From Nostoc carneum NIES-2107 (GTDB lineage: Bacteria > Cyanobacteriota > Cyanobacteriia > Cyanobacteriales > Nostocaceae): a stretch of DNA of 64,000 nucleotides. How positions within the stretch are numbered: the stretch's first letter is position 1; the number at the start of each line of letters is the position of its first letter. A program made the position numbers and the translations under genes. A model generated the notes under the pieces. The model worked only from the letters and a program-made list of their open reading frames with translations. It searched no databases and was not told where the DNA came from. Where the stretch lies: NCBI GenBank assembly GCA_002368155.1, contig AP018181.1, forward strand, positions 310,001-374,000, in the 5' to 3' direction. Shown one piece after another: positions 18,221-27,663 of this stretch.

Positions 18221-19821
18221 ATGCGTCCAGTCCATTGGCATCCACCGACCGAACTTAACGCTCAAGAGCAAAAAATCGTCAAGCGGATCAAAAGAGCAAA
18301 GCTATTCACGTTCTTGCGGCAATACCGTCATCAGTTATTTGATGAGGAATTTCAAGAAGAACTGAGCAAGCTTTATGCAGATTCTCCCAAAGGGCATCCA
18401 CCAGTACCTCCAGCACAACTGGCATTAGTGACAATCTTACAAGCTTATACAGGAGCATCCGATGCGGAAGCGATTGAAGCGTTGCTCATGGATAGACGTT
18501 GGCAGTTAGTGCTTGATTGCATTGATTGTGAGCAAGCACCATTTTCTCAAGCGACACTTGCCAGGTTTCGCACAGCACTGATTATCCAAGGACTCGACCG
18601 ACGATTAATTGAGAAAACAGTAAAACTAGCAGAACAGAGCAAGGGTTTTGGCTCAAGGCAATTACGGGCAGCGCTTGATTCCAGCCCCTTGTGGGGAGCA
18701 TCGAAGGTTGAAGATACATATAATTTATTGGGTCACGCGCTCAAAAAAGCGATTGGCGTGATAGCTGTCCAGCAGGGGAGGGGGTTGGCGGAAGTTGCAC
18801 AAGATATTGGGGTAGATATGGTTGCAACTTCAAGCTTGAAAGCGGCTTTAGACTTAAACTGGGATGACCCAGATCAGAAAAATTTGGCCTTGGGGATTGT
18901 ACTGGATGCTTTAGAGAGAGTTGAGACTTTTGTTCAAACACAGCCTACTGAAAATGAACATCCGCTACTTCGTTCAACTCTTGAAACAGCAAGACAAATC
19001 GAAACACAGGATGTGGAAGTTGATGCCAATGGTGAGGTAAAACTGCGCTCTGGTGTTGCCAAAGAACGACGTATTTCAGTTGAAGACGAAGAGATGAGAC
19101 ATGGACGTAAAAGCCGTAGCCAGAAAATTGATGGCTATAAACGTCATGTGTTACGAGATTTAGACAACGGAATGATTCGCGCTGTTGGTATTACCAAAGC
19201 TAATGTCCCAGAAGCATCAGTAACCGATGCGATTACTCAGGACTTACAAACACAAGATGTTGAACTTACCGAATTGCATATTGACCGGGCTTACTTGAGT
19301 AGCTCCTTAGTTAAAAATCGTAGTGAGCAATTGAGTATATACTGTAAGGCTTGGGTCGTCCACAACGGTACAAAATTTGGTAAAACTGCCTTTGTGTTGG
19401 ACTGGGACAATGGTACTATTTGTTGTCCCAATCAGGTAACTTTACCTTTTAGTTTGGGTGCTAAAATTCAGTTCCCACAAGAAGTTTGTGCAACCTGTCC
19501 TCTCAGAGAATCTTGCACCAGTTCACCACGCGGACGTAGTATTTCAATTCATCCAGAAGAACAATTATTTCGAGAGTTACGAGAACGTCAATTAACCCCT
19601 ATTGGACGTGCCAAACTCCGCGAACGCGTTTGTGTTGAGCATTCTTTATCTCATATTGGTCGTTGGCAAGGTGAACAAGCTCGCTATGTTGGTTGTCGCA
19701 AAAACTTATTTGATCTTCGTCGCGTAGCGGTTGTTCATAATCTTCATGTCCTTGCCAAAATTTTTACTCACACTACTGAGCCAGCCTCTACTTCTATTTG
19801 ATTACTGAATCGGTGTTCTAG
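18007..19821 (+). mobile_element. IS1182-type insertion sequence, apparently intact
   Basis: The inverted ends are perfect: ACTAGAACACCGATTCAGTA at 18006-18025 reads as its complement at 19803-19822, and the match extends over 22 bases. If CTAG on each side (18007-18010 and 19818-19821) is the target duplication, the element proper is 18011-19817 (1807 bp). If not, CTAG belongs to the ends. It holds one long transposase gene whose TGA stop (19799-19801) overlaps the right inverted repeat. Identical ends and an unbroken gene suggest a recent arrival. Confidence 0.85.
18221..19801 (+). CDS. IS1182-family DDE transposase
   Basis: The transposase has 526 residues and cuts and joins DNA at the element's ends. 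The N-terminal part (~45-125) is a DUF772-like region (PPAQLALVTILQAYTGASDA, DCEQAPFSQATLARFR). The DDE acids are readable as Asp in RAALDSSPLWG, Asp in LHIDRAYLSS, and Glu in RVCVEHSLSHIGRW near the C-terminus. A CATCPLRESC cysteine cluster, typical of this family, lies before the last catalytic segment. Length and order fit IS1182-family enzymes. The start is ATG 18221. No frameshift or internal stop is seen, so it should be functional. It reads opposite to the kinase genes on either side. Confidence 0.92.
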   Translation: MRPVHWHPPTELNAQEQKIVKRIKRAKLFTFLRQYRHQLFDEEFQEELSKLYADSPKGHPPVPPAQLALVTILQAYTGASDAEAIEALLMDRRWQLVLDCIDCEQAPFSQATLARFRTALIIQGLDRRLIEKTVKLAEQSKGFGSRQLRAALDSSPLWGASKVEDTYNLLGHALKKAIGVIAVQQGRGLAEVAQDIGVDMVATSSLKAALDLNWDDPDQKNLALGIVLDALERVETFVQTQPTENEHPLLRSTLETARQIETQDVEVDANGEVKLRSGVAKERRISVEDEEMRHGRKSRSQKIDGYKRHVLRDLDNGMIRAVGITKANVPEASVTDAITQDLQTQDVELTELHIDRAYLSSSLVKNRSEQLSIYCKAWVVHNGTKFGKTAFVLDWDNGTICCPNQVTLPFSLGAKIQFPQEVCATCPLRESCTSSPRGRSISIHPEEQLFRELRERQLTPIGRAKLRERVCVEHSLSHIGRWQGEQARYVGCRKNLFDLRRVAVVHNLHVLAKIFTHTTEPASTSI

Positions 19822-19845
19822 TACAACACGGCGTAAATAAACAGA

Positions 19846-20010
19846 CCATACCCTACGGGAAGCCCTCCGGGTGAATCCTTCGGATACGCTACGCGAGCAG
19901 CAGTTGCTTCTCCCAAGGGGAGACGCTACGCGAACAAGTCTCTTAACCCGCAAGGGCGCACTGCTTCTCCTGCAAAGACGCTTTGCGAACACCGCTTTGC
20001 GTCTACAAAA
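19846..20010. repeat. Cluster of short GACGCTACGCGAAC-type inverted repeats
   Basis: Several small palindromic units lie in series (CCTTCGGATACGCTACGCGA, GGGGAGACGCTACGCGAACA, AAGACGCTTTGCGAACACCG). They would fold into adjacent hairpins. The pattern resembles the dispersed palindromic repeats common in Nostoc-type genomes. Confidence 0.6.
19934..19951 (+). repeat. 18-bp direct repeat flanking the IS, right copy
   Basis: This is identical to 17981-17998. The matching copies lie 10 bases outside the left end and about 110 bases outside the right end of the IS, so they are not its target duplication. Confidence 0.7.
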
Positions 20011-20124
20011 TCCGCAAAACGCTTACTCTGTCTTAATTTTGAATTTTGCGGAAAGTTGCGTTGCGGGGGTTCCCCCCGTTGTAGCAAGTGGCGTGGATTT
20101 AGGGGGATCTAGATATATGCAACT

Positions 20125-22425
20125 TCATATTAAATTGGTATTAGACATATTTAAAACAGTGTGAATTGTCTCTAATAATTTATTCATGGTGTAAGGCTTG
20201 AGTAAAAATGCCTGCACATCAATACCATTAACTTCTAAAAATTGATGATCTGAAGTAAATCCGCTCATCGCAATAATTTTCACAGCAGGATTCATTTTTT
20301 GGATGACTTTAGTTGCCATTAAACCATCTATCGATGGCATATGTATATCCATCAAAACTACGCTAATTTCATCTTGATTTTGAGTGTAGATTGAGAGCGC
20401 TTCTACACCATCACTAGCAGTCATAGTTTTGTAATTGTAGTCTGCTAGCAAATTTTGAGTAACCTCTTGAATCGAGATTTCATCATCTACTATCAAAATT
20501 AATTCACCGTTACCTTCGGGTATATCGCACTCATCAGCTTCTTGTGTTGGTGATTGGTTAATCGCTGGTAAGTAAATATCAAACTTCGTACCTTTTCCTA
20601 CGTCGCTATCTACTTTGATAAAACCACCATGATTTTTGATAATACCCAAAACAGTAGAAAGACCTAAACCTGTACCCTTACCTAATGCTTTGGTAGTGAA
20701 AAATGGTTCAAAAATTCGCTCTAAAATATCTTTTGGTATGCCTAATCCTGTATCCGCTACCGTTATTTGCACATAAGGGCCTACTTTTGTATCTAAATTC
20801 ATCCTACTATAGGTTTCATCTACAAAAAAATTTGTGGCAGAAATGCTCAGGGTTCCACCATCAGGCATGGCATCACAAGCATTGACACAAAGATTCATCA
20901 ATACCTGATGGATTTGAGTTGGATCTGCCCAAACTGTTGGCAGATTATGAGTGTAAATATCGGTACAAACTTCAATCGATTTCGGAAATGTACTAGTGAT
21001 AATTCGCTCGATTTCTTTGAGTAAATGTTTGATTTGAAAAGGAACTTGCTTACCTTCCGAGCCGCGGGCGAATGATGTAATTTGCTTGACTAATTCGGCA
21101 CCACGTTTAGAGTTATTTTCTAAAATCTTCAGGAGTTGGCGATTCTTTTCATGTAGATGAGGAAGTTTACAAAGTAGCAGTTGCGAAACTATTAATACGG
21201 GTGAGAGGATATTATTCAAGTCATGAGCAATACCACTGGATAAAGTGCCTAGACTTTCTAACCTTTGCGCTCGATAAAACTGTTCCTCTAGTGATTTCTT
21301 TTCGGTGATATCAGTATCAACTGTGAGGATAGATTGTGGTTCTCCAGTTTCGGAATATATAAGAGTCCAGCGGCTAGAAACTATCAATTGTTGACCAGAT
21401 TTTGCAAATTTATTTAGCTCACCATGCCATTCACCTTTATTAATAACAGTTGTCATCGCTTCTTGGATTTGTGGTGATATTTGCTTATATAAAAACTCGT
21501 GACAATCTTGTCCGATAATCTCTGCTTCTAGCCACCCATACAAACGTTCAGCGCCTTTACTCCAAAATAAGATTTGATAATTCAAATTACGCACAAAAAT
21601 TGCATCTGGAGAAATATCAATTAAAGCAGCTTGTTCATAGAGTTTCTGTTCGGCTTGTTTGCGCTCAGTCACATCTCTACCAACTGCTTGCAGCTCAATA
21701 ACTTGTCCTTCTTCATTGCGGATAGCAGCAACTTCCCACTGAAACCAGCGAATACCATTGACTGTAAATGCACGTTGCTCTTTTGTTGTTAAACGATAAG
21801 GTGGTGAACTCAAAGTTTGGATATTTGCCATCACATCAGGTAAATCTTCTGGATGCACAAATTGAAGTATCGACTGGCCAATAAATTCCTCTAGTTTAAA
21901 ACCTAAGATTTCACTCGTAACTGCATTGGCGAAGGTTAATCCACCATTTAGATCCATGCGTACAATCAAATCTGTTTGGCTTTCAACTAAGCTACGATAG
22001 AGTTTTTCACTTTCCTTTAGCTGTTGAATTAGGTGAGTTTTTTCTAATACTTTTTGGATAGCAATCCGAAAACTAATTGCTGTGATATTCTTCTTCACTA
22101 AATACTCAGCAGCACCACTTTTCATTGCCTGTAATGCTATCTGCTCATTGCAATGATTCGTCAGCATAATAACTGGCAGGTTTGTTAAATCTAAGTGAAT
22201 TTTTAGGTCACTTAAAAATTCCACACCATCCATATCTGGTAGTAAATAATCAATAATAATCACGTCAGGTAATTGCTGCTGACACAATAAAAATGCCTGT
22301 TTGCCAGTCTCTGCTTCTAAAATGTGATAACTGCATTGTTCATCCCGCGCCAGATATCGACGGTAGGCTTCTCGTTCTTCCCAAGACTCATCAACGAGCA
22401 AAATTAGCGGGAAATTGTCAGCCAT
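20125..22425 (-). CDS. Hybrid histidine kinase: REC-PAS-PAS-HisKA-HATPase-REC
   Basis: The protein has 766 residues and is soluble. N-terminal REC ~5-120 ([10 protein letters not shown], acceptor Asp59 in [12 protein letters not shown]), PAS ~143-255 ([17 protein letters not shown]), PAS ~265-380 ([19 protein letters not shown]), HisKA with GIAHDLNN (His401), HATPase ~500-620 ([28 protein letters not shown]) and REC ~640-760 ([13 protein letters not shown]). A strong AAAGGGGGA ribosome site lies 6 bases before ATG 22425. It closely parallels the kinase at 7202-9205, with one PAS added, so the two are likely paralogues on either side of the island. It is separated from the other minus-strand signalling genes by the IS, which may have split a former run. 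Confidence 0.9.
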   Translation of the reverse strand: MADNFPLILLVDESWEEREAYRRYLARDEQCSYHILEAETGKQAFLLCQQQLPDVIIIDYLLPDMDGVEFLSDLKIHLDLTNLPVIMLTNHCNEQIALQAMKSGAAEYLVKKNITAISFRIAIQKVLEKTHLIQQLKESEKLYRSLVESQTDLIVRMDLNGGLTFANAVTSEILGFKLEEFIGQSILQFVHPEDLPDVMANIQTLSSPPYRLTTKEQRAFTVNGIRWFQWEVAAIRNEEGQVIELQAVGRDVTERKQAEQKLYEQAALIDISPDAIFVRNLNYQILFWSKGAERLYGWLEAEIIGQDCHEFLYKQISPQIQEAMTTVINKGEWHGELNKFAKSGQQLIVSSRWTLIYSETGEPQSILTVDTDITEKKSLEEQFYRAQRLESLGTLSSGIAHDLNNILSPVLIVSQLLLCKLPHLHEKNRQLLKILENNSKRGAELVKQITSFARGSEGKQVPFQIKHLLKEIERIITSTFPKSIEVCTDIYTHNLPTVWADPTQIHQVLMNLCVNACDAMPDGGTLSISATNFFVDETYSRMNLDTKVGPYVQITVADTGLGIPKDILERIFEPFFTTKALGKGTGLGLSTVLGIIKNHGGFIKVDSDVGKGTKFDIYLPAINQSPTQEADECDIPEGNGELILIVDDEISIQEVTQNLLADYNYKTMTASDGVEALSIYTQNQDEISVVLMDIHMPSIDGLMATKVIQKMNPAVKIIAMSGFTSDHQFLEVNGIDVQAFLLKPYTMNKLLETIHTVLNMSNTNLI

Positions 22426-23277
22426 TGTTCCCCCTTTGGGAATCTACCCTTGAATCAAGTATCTAGTTTTATCTCAATGCGATCGCCTAACTTGAAAGTG
22501 CTGAGTTAACATCCTATTGAGACTGCTGTTGTTCTACTCACCTGTATTACAATCACGTACGTATTCAGGAAGTGCCAGTATTCAATTGAGAACTCTCATT
22601 TAGGCGATGTGAATATGTATGTTGTTAATTAAGCTCGCACTTAGCTATGAACCGAGGTAATTTCAGCCGCGTATGATATTGCTCAAGTAACTTATCATGC
22701 CTGGCTTTGATGATTTTTACTGAGCCTGATATGATTCAATCTCTTGCTCAATCTTCTGTGCTGGTTTCTGACATAGGTTACTTGCTTCAGCAAAGAGTAG
22801 TGAGAAGAAAATCTATATGTTAGAGCCTCCTGAATTCAACCCAAGTTTAAATATAAGAAAAGATTTTGAGTAACTTGTGAAGATAGGTTTTTTGTGAAGT
22901 TTTTCGCTGATTTATCACATGAAGAACTCTATATCACGAAAGATTAGAAAAACTAATTGAAGTTAGAGAAAAGGACACATAATTGCGATCGCAATGTACC
23001 ATCAGGAAAAAGTGTCACTGTTTTGTGAAATGATTTAAATAGAAATCAAAATTTTATCAGTATTTTCTGGGTTGTATTTTTACCACTTAAGTGGATTTTT
23101 GACAAGCAGATTCCAGTTATTATGCTGAGAAATTCTGCTAAATTGGGCACCAATGACAATTAGCTGCGTCAATAATTTTAGTTAAATTGCTGAGTCTGTT
23201 TCAGTGGCGCTTACGCCAAGTTTGTCCAGCACAGGGAATGCCTAACTACCGTTGAACCAATTTTCTAGTAAGCATAA
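22426..23277. other. 852-base gap between divergent genes
   Basis: This gap lies between the minus-strand hybrid kinase and the plus-strand glycosidase, so it must hold both promoters. No open frame of substance, no RNA gene and no named repeat family is visible apart from a short hairpin (TGGCG-CTTA-CGCCA) near 23203. The sequence is AT-rich, without a convincing consensus promoter or operator. Confidence 0.45.
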
Positions 23278-24606
23278 ATGCTTGTAGACTATATGGCGAG
23301 TAGATTACTAAAAAAAAGCCTGCTATGGCGCGTATGTGTAGCTAACGCATCAATAAAACCGATGAAATCAATTTTGAAATCAATGTTTGCTGTTCAAAGT
23401 TGGCGACAAAGACGCGCAGCGACTTTTCCCCAAAGATTACGCAAGTATCTTTACTTGATAGTTGCCATAATATCTTGCCTGACGGTATTCGTTGTCGATA
23501 ATTTTACCCCTGCGATCGCGCAGATACCGCAGTTACCCCGTGAGGAAATTCGCGGAGTGTGGATGACGAACAACGATATGGACATCCTCAAAGAACGCTC
23601 CAAGGTGCTGGAAGCTGTGAGCCAACTGCGGCGGCTCAACTTTAACACTATCTATCCTGTCATTTGGAATTCTGGCTATGTCATGTATCCCAGCGCTGTG
23701 GCCAAGCGTACTGGTATTCAACCCTTTGTTTTGCGGGGTACAGATGGACATGATATTTTGGCAGACTTAATCAACCAAGCCCATCGTCAAGGCCTGTTGG
23801 TAATTCCCTGGTTTGAGTTTGGGTTTATGGCTCCACCAACATCAGAATTAGTCATGGAGCATCCCAATTGGTTCACACGCAAGCGAGATGGGAGTCAAAC
23901 TTCCATTAGTGCGGCTGGAGAGGTGATGTGGCTCAATCCCTTCCATCCAGAAGTACAACAGTTTATTACTAGCCTAGTGCTGGAAAACGTCACCCAATAT
24001 GATGTTGATGGCATTCAGTTTGACGATCACATGAGTTTGCCCCACGAATTTGGCTACGATCCCTATACAGTGGCGTTGTACACTCAAGAAACCAAGAAAA
24101 GCCCTCCTCGTAACGCTGAAGATCAAGATTGGGTACGTTGGCGCGCAGATAAAATTACAGCCTTTATGGTCAAACTTAACCAAGCTGTAAAAGCTCAAAA
24201 GCCTCGCTCGATTTTTTCTGTATCGCCAAACTACTACGACTTTGCTTATAAGTTTCAACTCCAAGACTGGCTCAATTGGATTAAGTTGAATATTGTCGAT
24301 GAGCTAATTGTGCAAATTTATCGTCCCAATCTTCAAAGCTTTGTTACTAATATTTCCCGCGCTGAAATCCAACAAGCACAAAAAGTAATTCCTACTGGTG
24401 TGGGGATTATGGCAGGATTACGAAATAACCCAGTCCCCATACAACAAATTAAAGCTCAAGTACGAGCAGCTCAAGAACGTGGCTTAGGTGTCGCTTTCTT
24501 TTATTATGAAAGCCTTTGGGAATATGCCCCAGAAACAGCCGCAGAAAGAAAGGCTGGATTCCAAGCTCTCTTCCGCGCTCCGGCGTTGCGTGCCAGGATT
24601 GAGTAA
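23278..24606 (+). CDS. Secreted or membrane-anchored GH10-like glycosidase (DUF187 family)
   Basis: The protein has up to 442 residues, of the bacterial family-10-like glycosyl hydrolases (COG1649/DUF187), thought to act on cell-envelope or exopolysaccharide glycans. After a basic N-terminus there is a hydrophobic segment ~57-75 (LYLIVAIISCLTVFVV) ending in an AIAQ-like cleavage site at ~81, so it is exported or anchored. The domain opens with EEIRGVWMTNNDMD and shows the family's YPVIWNSGYVMYPS, GLLVIPWFEFG, VDGIQFDDHMS (catalytic-acid region) and QIYRPNL stretches. The N-terminus is uncertain: ATG 23278 gives 56 residues before the hydrophobic segment, while in-frame ATGs at 23362 or 23383 would give more usual signal sequences. 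Substrate unknown. Confidence 0.85.
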   Translation: MLVDYMASRLLKKSLLWRVCVANASIKPMKSILKSMFAVQSWRQRRAATFPQRLRKYLYLIVAIISCLTVFVVDNFTPAIAQIPQLPREEIRGVWMTNNDMDILKERSKVLEAVSQLRRLNFNTIYPVIWNSGYVMYPSAVAKRTGIQPFVLRGTDGHDILADLINQAHRQGLLVIPWFEFGFMAPPTSELVMEHPNWFTRKRDGSQTSISAAGEVMWLNPFHPEVQQFITSLVLENVTQYDVDGIQFDDHMSLPHEFGYDPYTVALYTQETKKSPPRNAEDQDWVRWRADKITAFMVKLNQAVKAQKPRSIFSVSPNYYDFAYKFQLQDWLNWIKLNIVDELIVQIYRPNLQSFVTNISRAEIQQAQKVIPTGVGIMAGLRNNPVPIQQIKAQVRAAQERGLGVAFFYYESLWEYAPETAAERKAGFQALFRAPALRARIE

Positions 24607-24623
24607 GCTCTTGGAATGGAGCA

Positions 24624-24657
24624 AGAGATGAGGGGGATGAGGGAGATGAGGGAGAGA
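24624..24657 (+). repeat. GATGAGGG tandem tract, intergenic
   Basis: GAGATGAGGGGGATGAGGGA-type units lie just after the glycosidase stop. The same unit occurs in frame in the acidic tract of the gene at 61242-62174, which suggests a mobile or easily expanded repeat. Confidence 0.55.
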
Positions 24658-24728
24658 AAAAATTCAAGATTCAAAATTAAGTCTCGAATCCTATTCCCTT
24701 TTTCATATCTTCTATTTCCCTTTATCCC

Positions 24729-24897
24729 CAATACTGCTCGGTTAAGGATTGCAACTCTTAATTTGGTTGGGGGAAAAGGTGTACCCCTGCGGGGAAGCAA
24801 GCTACGCGTAGCGTCTCCGCAGGAGAAAGGGTAAAGGTTAAAGGTCTTTTCTTGCCCCTTTCCCCTTAACCTTTTCCCCCTTAACCGACAAGTATTG
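24729..24897 (+). repeat. Repeat family B, copy 1 (with internal insert)
   Basis: The left end is CAATACTGCTCGGTTAAG. The right end is CTTAACCGACAAGTATTG, its imperfect inverted repeat. Between them are GGGGGAAAAGGT and TAAAGGTTAAAGG purine runs with complementary CCCCTTTCCCCTTAACC. An extra hairpin segment (AAGCTACGCGTAGCGTCTCC) is inserted in the left arm. Confidence 0.75.
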
Positions 24898-24900
24898 GCT

Positions 24901-25950
24901 TCATCCCAGTTCCCTCTTTGAGCCTAATTTTGCCTTGGGAACCAAACTGACATCCCAGGTATATAATCCGACTGTGTCAGGGACTCTGGCGAACCTTCCT
25001 GTACGATAGCCTCGTGATAATTCATTGAGAACCTTACTTTTAACTTCTCTCAAATCTTCAGCATCTATTTCTCCATAAAGTCCATTGATGACTTCTGCAA
25101 CTGTCATAATTCTCCCAGCATTTTCCTCTAACAAAGAGGTAAGAGCATCAATTAAAAATTGACCCTCATATTGTGCGAGCATGGGTACTACTTTATTTTT
25201 GGGAAGTATCAGCGGTTTCTTCTTTTTCGATGTGAGAGTTTTAGTAGAATTACCATTTCTACTTGAGCTGAGTAGACTTAAATCTAAGGTATAACAACCA
25301 GGTTCGTCAGGAATTGCCACCCAACTACTACCTTTACCTTGTGTCAACGAGGATTGAACTCTACCTTTAACTACTTTGAAGACTGTAGGCTCTAACTCTC
25401 CATATAGCGATCGCACAATGAAATCAATATGGCACACTGTACCGCGATGTTTTTGCAAGAGCTTTCTAATAGCTTCAATCCGATTCACTGAGTTTTGATA
25501 CTCCGGTAACATCGGATAGTCTTGTACCTTGGATGTTTGCTCTTTAGGCGCAGGAGCAGGAGCTATTTCTGGTTGTGGACTCGCAGATTGATACTCGTTG
25601 GTATCGGTAGTAGTGGTTGATGAATTATCTACCTCTAAATTGTCTGAGTCTAGAAGTTCCGAAGCCGTAGACTCTTCTAAATTGTGATCAGACTCAGAAA
25701 TACCATTGGGTGAAAATTTCTGTGCAGGGAGAAGAGAAGGCGTAACATCAGCCGCTTCTAGTTTGGCGATGTGGTTTTCTTGTGATGGTGACCAGGTAGA
25801 TAACAAAGCTTCTACATGGTTGAGATGCGATCGCGCCTGTGTATATAAGCGTTCGTACTCTTCTACCATCCCGGCATAGTAGTCTCTTAATTCCAACAGA
25901 GGCGTGAGGAAAGTTTCAGGAGGTGGTTCCAATTGTCCCTTAAAAGTCAT
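24901..25950 (-). CDS. Conserved-looking protein with two winged-helix-like repeats (function unknown)
   Basis: The protein has 349 residues and I do not recognise a named family. An N-terminal helical segment (~14-52) is followed by a Ser/Thr/Pro-rich linker (~60-145). Two copies of a ~70-residue domain follow, at ~156-226 and ~265-335. Each runs from a helix (RIEAIRKLLQKHRG; LIDALTSLLEENAG) through a second helix ending LYGE to a third helix (VVKGRVQSSLTQG; EVKSKVLNELSRG), then a hairpin ending in GCYTLDLSLL or GLYTWDVSLV. This is the shape of a HARE-type winged helix (inference), which would suggest nucleic-acid or protein binding. The start at ATG 25950 is 10 bases after the zinc-ribbon gene on the same strand, so the two form an operon. 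Confidence 0.75.
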   Translation of the reverse strand: MTFKGQLEPPPETFLTPLLELRDYYAGMVEEYERLYTQARSHLNHVEALLSTWSPSQENHIAKLEAADVTPSLLPAQKFSPNGISESDHNLEESTASELLDSDNLEVDNSSTTTTDTNEYQSASPQPEIAPAPAPKEQTSKVQDYPMLPEYQNSVNRIEAIRKLLQKHRGTVCHIDFIVRSLYGELEPTVFKVVKGRVQSSLTQGKGSSWVAIPDEPGCYTLDLSLLSSSRNGNSTKTLTSKKKKPLILPKNKVVPMLAQYEGQFLIDALTSLLEENAGRIMTVAEVINGLYGEIDAEDLREVKSKVLNELSRGYRTGRFARVPDTVGLYTWDVSLVPKAKLGSKRELG

Positions 25951-25960
25951 AAAACCTTAA

Positions 25961-26209
25961 TCAATCCAAATCAGTGTTGCTTTTGTAAGTCATGGGTCTT
26001 GGTTTAGCTTTTGCACCTGGCTTTAGCTGCTGTCTCTTTGGTGGTTGGGGAGGGCGACAACGTTCGCAATATAAAGGCCTTGGGCCATAAGTCTCGCGGT
26101 TTGTCGTCTCATTACACTGCTTACAGATAAAGTTAAAAACACGAGTGTGAATCTCTCTTTGATGCGCTCTAACAGTGTATTCTCTAACGCTGATTAACTT
26201 ACTTGCCAT
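25961..26209 (-). CDS. Small four-cysteine zinc-ribbon protein
   Basis: The protein has 82 residues. Cys29-X2-Cys32 and Cys48-X2-Cys51 (ICKQC...LYCERC) form a probable zinc ribbon. It is preceded by a basic, strand-like N-terminus and followed by a basic, proline-rich tail ([20 protein letters not shown]), which suits nucleic-acid contact (inference). The start is ATG 26209. The stop is 10 bases before the winged-helix protein's ATG, which points to a joint function. I recognise no named family. Codon use and composition look like the surrounding chromosome. Confidence 0.75.
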   Translation of the reverse strand: MASKLISVREYTVRAHQREIHTRVFNFICKQCNETTNRETYGPRPLYCERCRPPQPPKRQQLKPGAKAKPRPMTYKSNTDLD

Positions 26210-26809
26210 AATTACGAGTGGTAATTTCCGTTCTAATCAATATAGCTATTCAAGCAAATCAAATAACATCAGTGTGTATCCAGTTGCCAGTTTTAGCTAA
26301 TTTTTTGCTGACTCTATAGGTTGTGTGATAGCAGCAATCTCATTGAGTATGAAGAAAAATTTCCTACCATTCTTTCTGAGGTTGTCTAAAAAGTCTTGGT
26401 TGATACACTCAGCCGTTGGACATCCTCTTCACTCACCCTCAACAAGGAAGAGTTTGATCTGGAAATTTACCCTCTTTTCTAAGTTAGCTTGCAGGTGAGT
26501 CATAACCAAATATCTGCGCTTGGAAGCTCAATACTCTCTGGAGGATGCTGGGTTTCAACTGATTCATGCTCTATAGATCTTTTGTACTGGACTGAGAATT
26601 GACTGATTAAACGTTATTTTTTCATAGCAACCTCCCATGATGCTAGCTCAATTAATCATCAATTATGTATTACTAGCTATAGACAATAGATGATTTAGCT
26701 TAGTGTACAAAAAGCCCAACCTTCAACCCATCCCTTTTTAGGGGGAAGGGTTAAAGGGAAAAGGTAAAGGAGAAAAGTTCAAACATCATTAGTTATTTCC
26801 TCCCTGTCC

Positions 26810-26935
26810 CAATACTACTTGGTTAAGCGTTTTGAACTCAAAATTGGTTTTGGGGAAAAGGTTAAAGGTTAAGGGTTAAAGGTTTTTTCTTTCCCTTGAA
26901 CCATTGCCCTTTTTCCCCTTAACCGACAAGTATTG
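26810..26935 (+). repeat. Repeat family B, copy 2 (best-preserved)
   Basis: The 126-bp element starts CAATACTACTTGGTTAAG and ends CTTAACCGACAAGTATTG. The ends are inverted repeats matching at 15 of 18 positions. The left arm is GGGGAAAAGGTTAAAGGTTA and the right arm CCCTTTTTCCCCTTAACC, so the whole could fold into one long imperfect hairpin. Confidence 0.8.
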
Positions 26936-27476
26936 CTCCCTGTCCTCCTGCTGAATATTTATCTGGCTACCTCCTATGACTTGGGATAGATGTAGGCATA
27001 AAGAGCGTATCTGCTATAGTCCAATATCTGAGAAAAAAGTAAAAATTACAATTCCCTGATGCGCGCGATCGCACTTTTAAGAGTTGTACATTTGGCGATG
27101 CCTATCTTTTATTGTTGAAATTGGCACAGATACCGGGAATTGAATTGCACAAGGAACAGCGAGCGCAAAACTCATGTGAAGTAGAATTGTGATTACTGCT
27201 ACAGTTAAGTTAATAACAAAGCTATCTCTCTAGAAGCGATAAATAATATCTTGTTTGGTTAAAAACTCATCATAAATACCAGAGAGGTCAGGCAGGCAGG
27301 TAATACTAATTCACGAAAATTCGGATACAGATGATTTTTCATAGGGGTTTAGCATTGCTAAACCCGCTACCCAAGTATTTGTATCATTATTTATTAAAGT
27401 AATAAAAATGTAGGCTGGGAAGCATAACGAAATTGGATAATTCGGGGATGAGGGGTAATAGGGATTGGGTAATTGG

Positions 27477-27620
27477 CAGGACTTACGCAACTGGTACACC
27501 AAACTTCTGGTTTAAGAGTCAACAGTCAAGGGTCAAGGGTCAAAAATTCAGGTTTTTTGGACTTTTGACTCTTGACTCTTGACAGCCTAAACGAGAAAAA
27601 TGTGACACTTGCGTAAGTCC
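27477..27620. mobile_element. 144-bp MITE with AGGACTTACGCA ends and TAATTGG target duplication
   Basis: Ends: CAGGACTTACGCAACTG on the left, ACACTTGCGTAAGTCC on the right, inverted repeats over ~12-14 bases. The direct repeat TAATTGG flanks it at 27470-27476 and 27621-27627. The interior is a long imperfect hairpin of GTCAAGGGTCAAGGGTCAAAA against TTTTGACTCTTGACTCTTGAC. There is no coding capacity, so a transposase elsewhere would have to move it. Confidence 0.75.
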
Positions 27621-27663
27621 TAATTGGTATTTATCCCCCTCATTCCCCTCATTTCCTGACCAC

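Larger units (their letters stand above)
19822..20124. other. Gap right of the IS, filled with short palindromic repeats
   Basis: There is no gene in this stretch. At 19846-20010 there are serial short inverted repeats of the kinds CTACGGGAAG/CCCTCCGGGTG, GGATACGCTACGCGAGC and GGAGACGCTACGCGAAC, then AAGACGCTTTGCGAACACCG. Similar sequence (GCTACGCGTAGCGTCTCC) recurs at about 24793. The second 18-base IS-flanking repeat is at 19934-19951. Confidence 0.55.
26210..27663. other. 1.45-kb gene-free, repeat-rich region
   Basis: No protein-coding frame is convincing. The left third (26220-26690) is unassigned, with a GAGGTTGTCTAAAAAGTC motif near 26380 that looks like an IS terminus and might mark a decayed element. 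The middle holds a purine/pyrimidine AAGGGTTAAAGG tract at ~26728-26780 and family B copy 2 (26810-26935). The right part holds a 144-bp MITE with target duplication (27477-27620). It also contains the leader of the zinc-ribbon gene. Confidence 0.5.

Noticed and set aside
26370-26480. GAGGTTGTCTAAAAAGTC as the end of a decayed IS
   Set aside because: Only one end is suggestive. No transposase fragment or matching second end was found, so it is only mentioned in the gap note.
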